In this document: positions 50,499-60,375 of the stretch, in pieces
Numbering within the stretch: the stretch's first letter is position 1
Layout: every line of letters starts with the position of its first letter
Notes under the pieces: model-generated
What the model was told of the DNA's origin: nothing
Database searches by the model: none
What the model saw: the letters and a program-made list of their open reading frames with translations, nothing else
Translations under genes and position numbers: made by a program
Origin: Poronia punctata
Taxonomy: Eukaryota > Ascomycota > Sordariomycetes > Xylariales > Xylariaceae
NCBI GenBank assembly: GCA_022579005.1
Contig: MU401501.1
Location: 1-64,000 of the forward strand
Reading direction: 5' to 3'
DNA: 64,000 nt

Positions 50499-51371
50499 CT
50501 ACGCGGCAGAGCTACCAGTAGCAGCAGCAGCGGCGGCGGCGGCGGCGGCATCGGCCTTATTACTCGCTTTCAGATCGGCGAGTTCCTTCTCCTTGGCCTT
50601 GATGGTGTCGTTCATATCGGCCAACATCTGGCGAACCTTCTCCTCGGCCTCGCGCAGATGCTTCAGCTCGGCAGCTTCCGTCTCGCGGCTGAAAGGTTGG
50701 CCGGGTCGGATGTGGAGGGGAATCATGGCGCTGCGCTCCTTGACGTCGCCTTCGTTGGACGACGAGTTGAACGTGCTCTTGCCCTTTCCCTTGCCCTTGC
50801 CGCCGGCCGGGGCGCCCTTGTCACGCGCACCCGACGTCAGGATCTTGTAGAATTCCTCGTAAGGCTCGTTGAAGACTTGTTCTTCGTAGGTCCAAGCCGT
50901 GACTTCGCCCGTGGCACGCATCGCCTCTTTCTCGATCTCGTTCCTACCGTACGGATGGAGACGCAGATGGTGGTACAGAGTCTGGGGCTTCTCGCCGCTC
51001 TTGCTGTCGTAGTAGAGCTTGATGGTGATCTCGAACTCGCCCCATCCTGTCTCGTTGACGACGAAGGCCTTTTGTGGTTTCTTGTTCGATTTGACTAGGG
51101 CTTCATTCTCCTTCGTGATCGTCTCGGCGTCGATGGTGCGAAGATGGTTCGGGATGGACTCGTGGAGCTTGAATTGCACGCGGCGTAGCCAGTAGAAAAT
51201 GTCTGTGTCTTCGACGCCCTTGACGAATACCTGCCACGAGTGGGTGTGGTCGGATGGAACGCCGGCGGGGCGGGGATTGTCTGTGTCGTTAAAGGGCCGC
51301 GCGGTAGTGCCGTATACGAAGGGCCGAAAAACCTGTACTCCCTTGACGCGTTTTCCAGCTGGTGGCGCCAT
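50499..51371 (-). CDS. YAF9: YEATS-domain protein Yaf9
   Basis: A single-exon frame of 290 aa starting at ATG 51371. The N-terminus MAPPAGKRVKGVQVFRPFVY leads into a YEATS domain at about residues 10-180: DHTHSWQVFVKG, IFYWLRRVQFKLHESIPNHL, FVVNETGWGEFEITIKLYY and LYHHLRLHPYG. A Gly/Lys linker (GGKGKGKGKST) follows, then a coiled coil (ETEAAELKHLREAEEKVRQM) and a poly-Ala tail. Yaf9 is shared by the SWR1 and NuA4 complexes and reads acetylated or crotonylated histone H3, supporting H2A.Z deposition; the C-terminal coiled coil binds Swc4. It is close to the expected length (yeast 226 aa). The frame continues open past the TAG (see the adjacent entry). It shares a divergent promoter with COQ11. 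Confidence 0.93.
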   Translation of the reverse strand: MAPPAGKRVKGVQVFRPFVYGTTARPFNDTDNPRPAGVPSDHTHSWQVFVKGVEDTDIFYWLRRVQFKLHESIPNHLRTIDAETITKENEALVKSNKKPQKAFVVNETGWGEFEITIKLYYDSKSGEKPQTLYHHLRLHPYGRNEIEKEAMRATGEVTAWTYEEQVFNEPYEEFYKILTSGARDKGAPAGGKGKGKGKSTFNSSSNEGDVKERSAMIPLHIRPGQPFSRETEAAELKHLREAEEKVRQMLADMNDTIKAKEKELADLKASNKADAAAAAAAAAATGSSAA

Positions 51372-51913
51372 GTTGTTCGGGGGTTAAGCTAAGCTCGTTA
51401 TCCTAATTAGTTGACTGGGAAGACTGGCTTTTATTTATGCTGCACTTTAAAGTCACATGTGGTCTACATTGTACAAGATGTATGTACGCGCACGACCTTG
51501 TAAGTACCTTACTCATATTCAGATATACTTTATTATGGGCCCATTGTCATCGTATCCAATCAATGCGTCCGTTTGTGCCCATTGACGATCCAGACGCAGG
51601 TACCTACTATGTACCCCCAGGAAACACTCTATTGGTTGATCTCATTGCCAGCCTTACGAGTACGAGTACCTACCTTAGTACATGTGAACAAAGCTGATGA
51701 GACAATGATGTAGTTGATATTGCGAGCTACCTTTACATACCTTGTTGCTGCCAGAGAGGCAGCTTTGGATAACTTCGATAATTTCTCATACATTCATACA
51801 GGCCTTTTCAAAACCCCAATTATCCTTCAATAAGGCACTAATTCCACACATGATATTGAGTACCTAGGTAGTCTGGTCACTTCTCATATAGAGCGTTCGA
51901 TACCGTATCTGCA
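51372..51913. promoter_or_regulatory. Divergent promoter region YAF9 / COQ11
   Basis: 542 bp between the two start codons. It contains GTACCTACTATGTACCCCC near 51600, ACGAGTACGAGTACCTACC near 51656, and TGAGTACCTAGGTAG near 51858. No TATA box or named site assigned. Confidence 0.5.
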
Positions 51914-52875
51914 ATGTCTGCCGCCAAAAGATTGGTGGTATGTGGCGGAAACGGATTCCTAGGCTCTCGGATATGTAAAAACGCAGTAAAGAGAGGATGG
52001 GACGTCACATCTATAAGGTAAGACTCTTTCCCCCCAAATTCCCGCTCAACGTCTTCAAACTTTTCCTCCATTAGTAGACGAGACTAACACCCCTCTTGCT
52101 TAGCCGTTCCGGCGCACCTAAATGGGACGCCGTGACATCGTCTGCAACGCCTCCCCAGTGGTCTCACCAAGTAGCGTGGGAACGGGGTGACATCTTACGA
52201 CCAGCCACTTACGCGCCCCTGCTCAAGGGCGCCGACTATGTCGTTCACACCATGGGCATATTGTTGGAGGCGGATTACAAGGGAGTGTTGCGCGGCCAGG
52301 AATCGCCGCTCGCAGGGTTGCGCAAGGCCTTCGCATCGACGCCACGGCCGGGGAATCCGCTCGAGCGTGGTGTCAACGACTCAGATGCCGATATACGGCC
52401 GCCCGAGACCAGGGAGCAGCTCACGTACGAGAACATGAACCGCGATAGTGCCATCATGTTGGCAAAGGAGGCAGATCAGGAGAATGTCTCCGCATTCCTT
52501 TACGTGTCGGCCGCGGGAGGCGCTCCCGTTCTGCCAGCTCGATATATTACTACGAAGAGAGAGGCCGAGAGCACCATCGCCAGCCGATTTCCCCGGATGC
52601 GGGGTGTCTTTATCCGCCCGCCTTTCCTATTCGACAGCTCGAGACCTCTCACGATGCCAATGGCCGCCATGACGGGACTCGGTGCCGCTTTTAACGGCGT
52701 CACGGGTGGCATATTCGGCAACCTCATGGGCGCTGCCGGAGTTAAGCCCTTGCAAGTCGACGTCGTGGCAGAGGCCATTGTACAAGCACTTAGTGATGAG
52801 ACGGTCAAGGGCCCTATTGAGGTGCCAGAGATAGAGCAACTCGCCAACAAGGCATGGAGGAGTACAATGGCCTGA
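51914..52875 (+). CDS. COQ11: Atypical SDR, Coq11-like mitochondrial oxidoreductase
   Basis: Two exons, 51914..52017 and 52104..52875, encode 291 aa; the 86-nt intron (GTAAGA donor, TGCTTAG acceptor) restores DVTSISRSGAPKW. The start is the ATG at 51914 (GCAATGTC). The N-terminus holds a Rossmann nucleotide site, RLVVCGGNGFLGSRIC (GxxGxxG at 11-17). Further features are VAWERGDIL, VVHTMGILLE, LTYENMNRDS, FLYVSAAGG and YITTKREAE (Tyr-x-x-x-Lys), then GVFIRPPFLFD. This is the atypical SDR pattern of yeast Coq11 (YLR290C), related to complex I subunit NDUFA9. Coq11 is in the mitochondrial matrix as part of the CoQ synthome and modulates ubiquinone synthesis. It converges with SYF2, with 161 bp between stops. 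Confidence 0.88.
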
Positions 52876-53036
52876 GCTGCGGTGTAAAAAAACGTTGTAA
52901 TAACTTCACATGACTATAGACTGTATCATAGCGCCCCTCACCCCCTTTACGCCAGCCATATGACACTTAATATGTACCATGTATTTGCAGGACGCTAAAA
53001 AATACAAAATTTTGTTCCCTCTCGACTCTCCTAGAC

Positions 53037-53993
53037 TCATATCCTAGTTCCACGTTCGAAACTATCCCGTATCTCAGCCGTGTATTTGTTGTAGAAGCGA
53101 TTAAGTTTCTGGTTGAACTGCTTGTTCTTCTCGTTGATGTACGTCACGTCGCCTTCGTCACCGTTCTGTGCCATCCTTTCCCTCCTCTTGCGCATCCGTG
53201 CGTCCTCAGCTCTCTTCAAGTCCTCGACGAGACGATCTATGGCGGCTTTGTCAGGCTTGTTCTCGTGGAACGACATGGAATCGGCGGTGGAGTAAAAGCT
53301 GCCGTCTTTGTCCACGGCCACCAGCTCGCCGTCCTCCGTCTCGAGGATATCGAGCCCGCCTGATGCAGCGGCCTTCTCAATGGCACGCATCTTGTCCTTC
53401 TGATAGCGCTCCATGTCCGGCGCGATGTTTTGCAACTGACGCTTGTAAACCTTGTTGCTCTCGGCCGTGTAATCTTGGAAGGCATTGTTGTCACGATGGG
53501 CGGCCTTTTTCCTAACACGCTTATCCCACCGCTCGCTTTCTTCGGCCGTCCAGTCCCACGCTCGCTTACGCTCAAAGTCCCCACCGTCTTCTTCCGTCTC
53601 CGCCTTTAGCAGTTTATGGGCGGCAATATCACGACGGCGGTGCAGTGCCGTCAAGGCGGAAGGGTCTGTGGCGAGTCTTTGCGACTCTTTGGTGGCTTCT
53701 TGGAGGTTCTGGTCGGAAGATGTCTTCGCACGGGCCTGCAGAGCGCGGAAACGTGCTAATCTATCTTTGGCTTTGGCGGCGGCGTCGTTTTCTGTGGTTG
53801 CTGGTGACGTAGTCGTCTCGGGCGCGTTTGTGTCCGGCGCGGCGGTCGCGGCGCCTTCGGTGTTCGTCTCATTGTGATCATCTTTAGTCGTTTGATCCTG
53901 GGTCTCCGCGGATGGTGATGATGACGTTTCGGTGGTTACAGCCTTTTCCGGTTCTGGTGTTGCTACCGTCTTTCTCTTCTTCGCTGGCGGCAT
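53037..53993 (-). CDS. SYF2: Pre-mRNA-splicing factor Syf2
   Basis: A single-exon frame of 318 aa starting at ATG 53993 (GGCGGCATG on the + strand read in reverse; coding context GACGCCATGCCG). The N-terminus has a basic patch (KKRKTVATPEPE) and a Thr/Glu/Ala-rich disordered region. The Syf2 domain covers about 85-318: LARFRALQARAKTSSDQNLQ, KAETEEDGGDFERKRAWDWT, ESERWDKRVRKKAAHRDNN, FQDYTAESNKVYKRQLQNI, KPDKAAIDRLVEDLKRAEDA, then YINEKNKQFNQKLNRFYNKY. Syf2 belongs to the Prp19/NTC complex and acts in spliceosome activation with Isy1 and Prp17-type factors in the nucleus. Length is typical (yeast 215, human 243, fungi 270-320). Confidence 0.94.
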   Translation of the reverse strand: MPPAKKRKTVATPEPEKAVTTETSSSPSAETQDQTTKDDHNETNTEGAATAAPDTNAPETTTSPATTENDAAAKAKDRLARFRALQARAKTSSDQNLQEATKESQRLATDPSALTALHRRRDIAAHKLLKAETEEDGGDFERKRAWDWTAEESERWDKRVRKKAAHRDNNAFQDYTAESNKVYKRQLQNIAPDMERYQKDKMRAIEKAAASGGLDILETEDGELVAVDKDGSFYSTADSMSFHENKPDKAAIDRLVEDLKRAEDARMRKRRERMAQNGDEGDVTYINEKNKQFNQKLNRFYNKYTAEIRDSFERGTRI

Positions 53994-55175
53994 GGCGTCC
54001 GAAGTATATATATGGGGGATAGGAGGGCTGTGGTTGACACGTCAAAATACTGCACTCTTTTGCGAGCTGATGTTAGTAGGGCAACGATGCGAAGGTGACG
54101 CTGCTAGATAATGTACTTGTAGTTAAATAGTTGAAGTGACTTGGGTACGAACGTACTCGTACAATTCGTTTCGTCGTGTGGATCCTATCAGAAACTTGGA
54201 CAGCCCCATCCCAGGCTGCACTAGCGGCGGAATATTACAGCACCGATTGCGCTGATGGTAGGGATCTGGCACCTGGGTTGCCAAAACTTTAGAGACCAAA
54301 TGACAACTGCTAACCTACCTGTAAATAGATGGTAAGTCCCGCCACTAGAGGCGGCGAAACTCGCCCGGATTTACAACAAATCGTCTGCAAAATCCCGGGG
54401 CCTCCGCGATCGACCATGATACACCACTGACCAGACGTCTTCTCATCAATAAACATCAACAACTAATAATTCGTCATAGTCGTTGAAGTAATACACTCTA
54501 CCTAGCTACTAAGTATCTGTAAGTACCCAAGGACGCTTATCAGCCCCTCATGAGTCATCAAAGTTCTAGTCGGACACAAATGCAGTCCGACAGCAAGTCG
54601 TTCATTCCTGTAATCAAATCTAACAGACAGATAGGTAGATACCTACTTGTGTGCAATGACGGAATGGGCTCTGGAGTAGGTACACGAATGTACCTATTTA
54701 TCTGTATCTCGCCGCCAAGGGTCTGGGCTGCCTGGGTGCTCAGCTATCTAACCTGAAAATACTTGGTACAGTTTTTAGTGGCCAGTACTAGTGGCACATC
54801 ACTAGCTAGAAGTCAACAGGTCCACATTACCCCAGACGGGAAGCACGATCTGGGGTTTTAGTGTCGTTCCTTTTCACTGTATGGCGGACTGTACCTATTT
54901 ACAGCACCTATGCGCCTGTAGGCTGTCTCCTATGTGTGGTAGGTAATAGTAATGGTGTGTCAACGTCTGGGAAGGTAGTACTCCCACAGCCCATCTGGCC
55001 AGTCCAGATGGCTGCTGACAGGAAGGTGCAGATTGGGGTAGAAGTAGGTAGGTAGCACCTACATTTACAATGGCACTCCCTTGTCGCGCAACAGATCACT
55101 CGTTAAGTTTTCCCAAGGGTTTTTCTTTTTTTGTTGTTGAAGGGTTAAAGGGCCAATTCGCATCAGGTTGTCCTC
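53994..55175. other. 1.2-kb spacer between SYF2 and the 607-aa gene (divergent)
   Basis: No supportable gene. Contains repeated TACTCGTA, GTAAGTACCC and TAGATACCTACTTGTG words. The last 300 bp precede the start codon of the next gene. Confidence 0.6.
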
Positions 55176-56999
55176 ATGCCTCGACAATTGTTTGGAGCCG
55201 GCGGGACTTTCCCACCGAAGGCACCTATGACCCCGTCTCTTGCCAGGTTTCGGCAAGATGGAAGAGAGCGGACAGGTCCCGTCGAGGTTAGGCCTATCAG
55301 AAGAGCACGCAAACTTCTAGCTCATGGTCGGTTGCGCCCGAGTGCTCCCCTCTACAGAGTATCAAACCTCCTCCTCAGTCTAGATGCGGTTGAAGCAAAG
55401 GGTGTGCAGCCCTACGACCCTAGGTTGCACGGTGTGCCCGAAAATAAAGCAGAAAGTAAGGTGCGCGAACTAGAGCCCATCCAGCAGCGTATCGACGTGT
55501 TCGAACACAGTTACCGGGAAAGCGAGTCGAATTTTAAGCTTATTTCCTCCCACGCGTTCCATCCAATGCAAATTCTCGACCATGATGTGTTATCCGCTTT
55601 TCTGCTACGTCCCGCGAGCCGCACAACAAGACCCGATCACGACACACTTACCCGAGTCCTCAAAATCAACGGGGTGCCTGATATTATACGGAAAGAAGGT
55701 GGCATCGGCATGCTGAATTATATGTTATGGCGCCGACATCAGTTGGCCGAATTACACCCAAAGGACGACAGACTCGGCCTCCTTTCTCACGCCTTGGACA
55801 AATGTACCAACTTCTTTGAATTAGAGCGACTCGTTACAAGGACGATTCATTCCCCCGATGGTTGTATGATGTTATCGGAAATAAATGTCAAGCTCGTAGA
55901 ACTTTTGAGCAAGATCCAAGTTGATCCTCGGTCAGAGCTCATTTTTCTAAGCAACGTGGCTCTAAGCTTCGACCATTTTGGTGTCCGACTGCCTAGAATC
56001 ATTAGTGAGTACGGGTTCTTCCGTGCTCTTGAGCTGCCAGTTATCCCAGTAGCTCAGCAGTTCCTGGGAAGAATCTCCCGAAACGGAAAGGTGTCGAAAG
56101 AGTTCGTTACCCTTGCCCTAACGGAAGTCCGAAAAGTCATGATGACTCGAAACTGGGGAAAAGCTGCGGATATCCCCGAAAGCCGGAATCTTTCGGCCCG
56201 GCTCACGGCCGTACTGTCCCTTCTTACAGGCTATGTGCCTGGCAGCGACCAGGATCATGCCTCCCTTGGGTCGCTTGTCAGTCGCGACGATACTGAGAAT
56301 ATCTGGCTCTACTTCCGGTGCCTGGCGCGCCTTGGAGCTTTCCGAAGTATATGGCACGAGTGGCGAAGAATCAGAGGCATTGGAAACGAGGGCGCTCCCC
56401 ATGACAAATCCGAACAGATCGCGAAACTGATAGTAACATCTCTTGTTCTCCGCAAAGGGGCTAGGGAGATCGCTGTTGAGCCTGGATTCACATCCGCGTC
56501 GGGGTATTTCCCAGAGGACTGCCTAATGGACATGGTTGCCATCTCGCGCAAGGCCCACACACTCCTGGACGAAGACGACAAATTGCCAATGGACGCACAA
56601 TCCAATAGTGAGAAACTTTGTGCCATCTTCCGTACAGAGCAACATCTGCAACATTTAAGGGAGGCGTTGTGTTGTATACAAGAGTTATTAGGACAGCACT
56701 ATAGGGCCAATTGGCCCAGCCTCGTCACTTCTTCCGGAGGCGTCGCCCAGAACCCCTATCTCGAAACACATGTCCGGTTCCCTTCAGTTGAAATACCTGT
56801 CGGACTCTCTCTAGTCGAAACACCTGCTCGCCTCTCTCTAATCGAAACGCCTGTCCACTCCCTTCCGATTGAAACATCTGTCCATAACCCCCACCAACCC
56901 ATTGACGATAAACTGATTGAAAAGATTACCCAGAAACCCTCTCCGGGGCTAATTTGGAAAATTATGAAGAAGTTGAAAGAATCCAGCCCAAACAGATGA
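55176..56999 (+). CDS. Unrecognised 607-aa helical protein with C-terminal 9-residue repeats
   Basis: A single open frame from ATG 55176. The N-terminus is Arg-rich and poor in acids for 60 residues (SLARFRQDGRERTGPVEVRP, then RRARKLLAHGRLRP), which suggests a mitochondrial presequence. Residues 100-530 are predominantly helical, with repeat-like segments such as LGLLSHALDKCTNFFELERL and EINVKLVELLSKIQVDPRSE; this recalls PPR/TPR-like organelle RNA factors, but no repeat is convincing enough to call. Near the C-terminus five tandem 9-residue units (56760-56894) are followed by DKLIEKITQKPSPGLIWKIM. I do not recognise the family. Uninterrupted length and composition support a real gene; a mitochondrial expression factor is a hypothesis only. 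Confidence 0.7.
   Translation: MPRQLFGAGGTFPPKAPMTPSLARFRQDGRERTGPVEVRPIRRARKLLAHGRLRPSAPLYRVSNLLLSLDAVEAKGVQPYDPRLHGVPENKAESKVRELEPIQQRIDVFEHSYRESESNFKLISSHAFHPMQILDHDVLSAFLLRPASRTTRPDHDTLTRVLKINGVPDIIRKEGGIGMLNYMLWRRHQLAELHPKDDRLGLLSHALDKCTNFFELERLVTRTIHSPDGCMMLSEINVKLVELLSKIQVDPRSELIFLSNVALSFDHFGVRLPRIISEYGFFRALELPVIPVAQQFLGRISRNGKVSKEFVTLALTEVRKVMMTRNWGKAADIPESRNLSARLTAVLSLLTGYVPGSDQDHASLGSLVSRDDTENIWLYFRCLARLGAFRSIWHEWRRIRGIGNEGAPHDKSEQIAKLIVTSLVLRKGAREIAVEPGFTSASGYFPEDCLMDMVAISRKAHTLLDEDDKLPMDAQSNSEKLCAIFRTEQHLQHLREALCCIQELLGQHYRANWPSLVTSSGGVAQNPYLETHVRFPSVEIPVGLSLVETPARLSLIETPVHSLPIETSVHNPHQPIDDKLIEKITQKPSPGLIWKIMKKLKESSPNR
56760..56894 (+). repeat. Five 27-bp units coding a 9-residue repeat
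   Basis: Units at 56760, 56787, 56814, 56841 and 56868 encode LETHVRFPS, VEIPVGLSL, VETPARLSL, IETPVHSLP and IETSVHNPH. The consensus begins (V/I)ETPV. The DNA units still resemble each other (GTCGAAACACCTG-type starts), so the expansion is fairly recent. Confidence 0.88.
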
Positions 57000-57947
57000 T
57001 GTGAAAAGACTTTTACGCCTGTTCGGAACTATCTTTTGTCGGATTATACAGCGTGGGATCTTCAGTTCACTGGTCAATCCTAGCTATCTAGGTCTTGTAG
57101 AGGATTTGATAGAGAGCATTAGACCTCCCCTATGTATCTTCGAGCTTACAATCATGGCAAGCGGACATGCCGTGAATAATGAATGAATATCAACCTTCAA
57201 GATACGCCGCTGTTCAGGTCCCCCCTTTTCGTTACGATGTGCTGGTTTCTTTGAGCGGGTAATGCTGCGAGATGAAATAATTATCCTGCGCATTCGAAGC
57301 CACCGCACGACATTATCATGCGTATAAGACGCTCAGTGGGATACTGTAGACCAGTATAGGCCGCCTTCCGCTATATATGATATTCCTCCTTGGATGGAGC
57401 AGCCAAGTACGAAGGAGTACGGATCTGGAAATATATATATATTGCCCTGTGATTGCCGACGGCTGTAAAAAGATATGCAGTGCACGTGTACACTCACATC
57501 CTATACGGACCACGCCGCAACACGATTCTATAGCTACTTGTTGTTAACCTGTGTCTTACTCGGAACGAAAGCTGGTACCTATACAATTGCCACCCAGTGT
57601 TTACGTATCCCTGTCCGTCTACCAGAGGGACAGGCCTTATATGATATATCTCAGGGGAAATTGGTTTAGGGGGGCTGATGAATGTACAAGCAGACTATGT
57701 CCGTGGTCACTGTCTTCGGCTTCTATGCCTACTCGTATTTTAGGTACCTAAAGTATCTTAGTTATGAGCACACGTCTGATCCCTAGATATGGATAGACCC
57801 TTCGCTCGATCAGTATTGTCCCTCTGTTTTACCTTGCTTGTGCCATAATGGCGACAAAACCAAATCGTCTCTATCTGGGTAAGTTATCACAGAGCGCATA
57901 TACCTAAGGTATGTAGGTGCAGCACAACACTTGAGACGATAGATACT

Positions 57948-57976
57948 TACCTACCTGCTCAGTAAGTAGGTAGGTA
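57948..57976. repeat. 9-bp inverted repeat TACCTACCT / AGGTAGGTA
   Basis: Perfect 9-bp arms at 57948-57956 and 57968-57976 flank an 11-nt loop, a short potential hairpin made of the recurring TAGGTA word. Confidence 0.8.
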
Positions 57977-58327
57977 CCTAGAGCGGCAAGCAACGGCTTA
58001 ACTTCTTGACACCACTTATCTAGTGACATCCCCGGGCAACGGAAAAGATAACTTTACCTGTTAAGCGTTATTCGTTCGTTACCCGGAGACAACAAAGAAA
58101 AAGAGTCTGCTTTCGATACCCCTCGTCCTACATACTTTCGTGAAGCCTTCTGAGATGGGAGCAGAAAAAAAGGGGGTTCAGTACCCAAAGTAAGGATAGG
58201 ACAAACGAACCGAACCAACCGAGACGTCTAGGACGTACATTCCTTTTCACTCACATGACAGCAACGGTAAGCCGGAAGCTGAAACACTCCGGATATGTCA
58301 TGCATATAAGATCTCGTGTACGTGTTC

Positions 58328-58366
58328 GTGTGTGTGTGTGTGTGTGTCTGGGGGGGGGGGGGGGGG
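58328..58366. repeat. (GT)10 microsatellite followed by G17
   Basis: Ten GT units (58328-58347), then CTG leading into a run of 17 G (58350-58366). The G-run could form a quadruplex or cause polymerase slippage. Confidence 0.9.
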
Positions 58367-60149
58367 CGGAGACGCGGTCTAGAATAGGTTACACATCACG
58401 GGAACACGATAGAATGTATGACTAAGGTAAAGATAGATGGGGAGAAACGAGCTAGGTAGGTACGGTCGCCGGCCAAATCCAAGGGTCAGAAGTAGGTGCC
58501 TACCTTAGGTAATCCCGGACGAAAAGAGAATCACGGACTATCAAAATGCACTTTTCCGACGTCCTGTGATATCATGTATGTATGTAGGTACGTAGTACAG
58601 CAGTTTTAGAGGTAATAAAGGAGAATATGGGTAGCACAGAAATACCGACTCGTATCATCCCATCTTCCCCTTTCGCGTATGGAAAATATAATGTTGAAAG
58701 CAAATAAATACATGCATGGGGCCAAGGGAGGAAGATTTAGTTCTATTACCTCGCGTTTTCGCGCTCGCGCTCATACCTACTTCCTAGATAGTGTTGGATT
58801 GAGGTGTTATATCCCGGAAAAGGGGGTTCGGATCGCGAAGTGTTGCCTATAGTACACGGTCTATTTATACAGTCGAGTCTCAAATATCTTTTTTTTTCTA
58901 TTATTATATTTCTAACGTGATATTTATCTTAGAGTTCTAGATCATTATTGTTGTGTTCTGATATGGCGATCGTTACATATTCGCTCTTGTTCACGATCCC
59001 GAGATCTCTCAGATTATTATTTACCATGTGGTATGTTACTGGTAGGTCCTCCAGGCGAAGTTCTCGTATCTATTTGCGACCGTAACTACCTTGACTACAA
59101 CTGTAACACCGTCCGTCTGTCTGTGCTTGTGTCTGTGTTTCCATCCATCCATCCATATCTTTTCCCCCTATAACATAGCTGTTCACGGGACCCGCGTCGG
59201 GCGAGATCGGAGCTTGCTAAAATAAAATAAAAAAAAAGGATTCTATTACCGGACTGTCCAACGAAAATACTCTGCCATACGCACGGACGGGCTATCGGTT
59301 TGCCATTGTAGCAGACCCGACCCGCTGAGTCACAGCAGCAGAGCAATAAAAATTTTCTTATTTTTTCTAAACAGAACCCTGAATCTTGATGTGGTGGAGA
59401 TGTAGCTCCCTCTCTTTCTCGGTTCCTCTACCGAGGGCCACCCAGGTAGCGTGTGAGAGGGGTGGTGAAAAAAAACTCCCTGTCGCACCATAAATCAATA
59501 AATATTGTGAGAACTTGACATACCTAACCACAGAATAGAGTGTATTATTGGCTCGCTTACGTTTTTTTCTCACGTCGTGAATTTTTTTTTTAAAGGAAGG
59601 ATTGTATTCGGACTTTAGGGTCACTGTTGGTTTTCTTGAGATTGAGTGTAAAATCCGGTAACCCGATATGAAAACTTTACGGTAAGTTAACCGACGCTAG
59701 TGTCCGTTTCTGTTCGAGACCCCGACACACTGCACAGACACACTCTCCCCCCTTCCATATCATTATTCAGACTGCGACCCCCACGTCCTTAGGGATTTTG
59801 TCCACAAGGGTTATTTATTTGCTAGGTCTATCGACATCCTAGCTTGGTTAGTTTGTAGAAAGGGGGGGACAAAAAAGTGAAGTAGTCTGTATATCATCGT
59901 GGACAGTTTAAGGTATTAGTACTTATGTACCTATGTATGTATAAAGCGTGCCTGAGATCTGCTACCTATGTTCAATATGTATCTAGATCCCCACCGTCGA
60001 CTCTCTTTATCAAGGACATCCTTCTATGCAAACAAGTCCCTTCCGAACGTGCCGTCCTATGTGGACTCTGTGGGCGCCTATTTGGCAAGTCGGCATGTAA
60101 GCGCCCCTCCTCTTTTTTCCTTGGTCCTGGTCATGATAAGCATCCGCAT

Positions 60150-60177
60150 GGGGGGGGGGGGGGGGGGGCCCCGGGGG
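60150..60177. repeat. G19 homopolymer and GC low complexity
   Basis: Nineteen G followed by CCCC and GGGGG, about 75 bp left of an assembly gap. Homopolymer lengths here are unlikely to be reliable. Confidence 0.8.
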
Positions 60178-60251
60178 ACCAAACAGAAAAAAAAAGTTCA
60201 AAAGAAGAACCAACACCCCAAAAAAAAAACCCAAGCAGTTTATTTTGAATT

Positions 60252-60261
60252 NNNNNNNNNN
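60252..60261. other. Assembly gap (10 N)
   Basis: Ten Ns flanked on the left by A- and C-runs and on the right by almost pure C. A round gap size of 10 suggests a scaffolding placeholder, not a measured length, so distance and joining across it are uncertain. Confidence 0.95.
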
Positions 60262-60302
60262 CCGGGGGCGCCGCGCGCCCGCCCCCCCCCCCCCCCCGGC
60301 CG

Positions 60303-60335
<33 letters not shown>

Positions 60336-60375
60336 CCCCCCCCGCCCCCGCCCCCCCCCCCCCCCCCGGCGCCAC
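60262..60375. repeat. C-rich low-complexity stretch next to the gap
   Basis: Nearly pure C with occasional G for about 100 bp. The Pro-, Gly- or Ala-rich frames it creates are meaningless. It is either a true polyC tract that broke assembly or a sequencing artefact. Confidence 0.85.
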
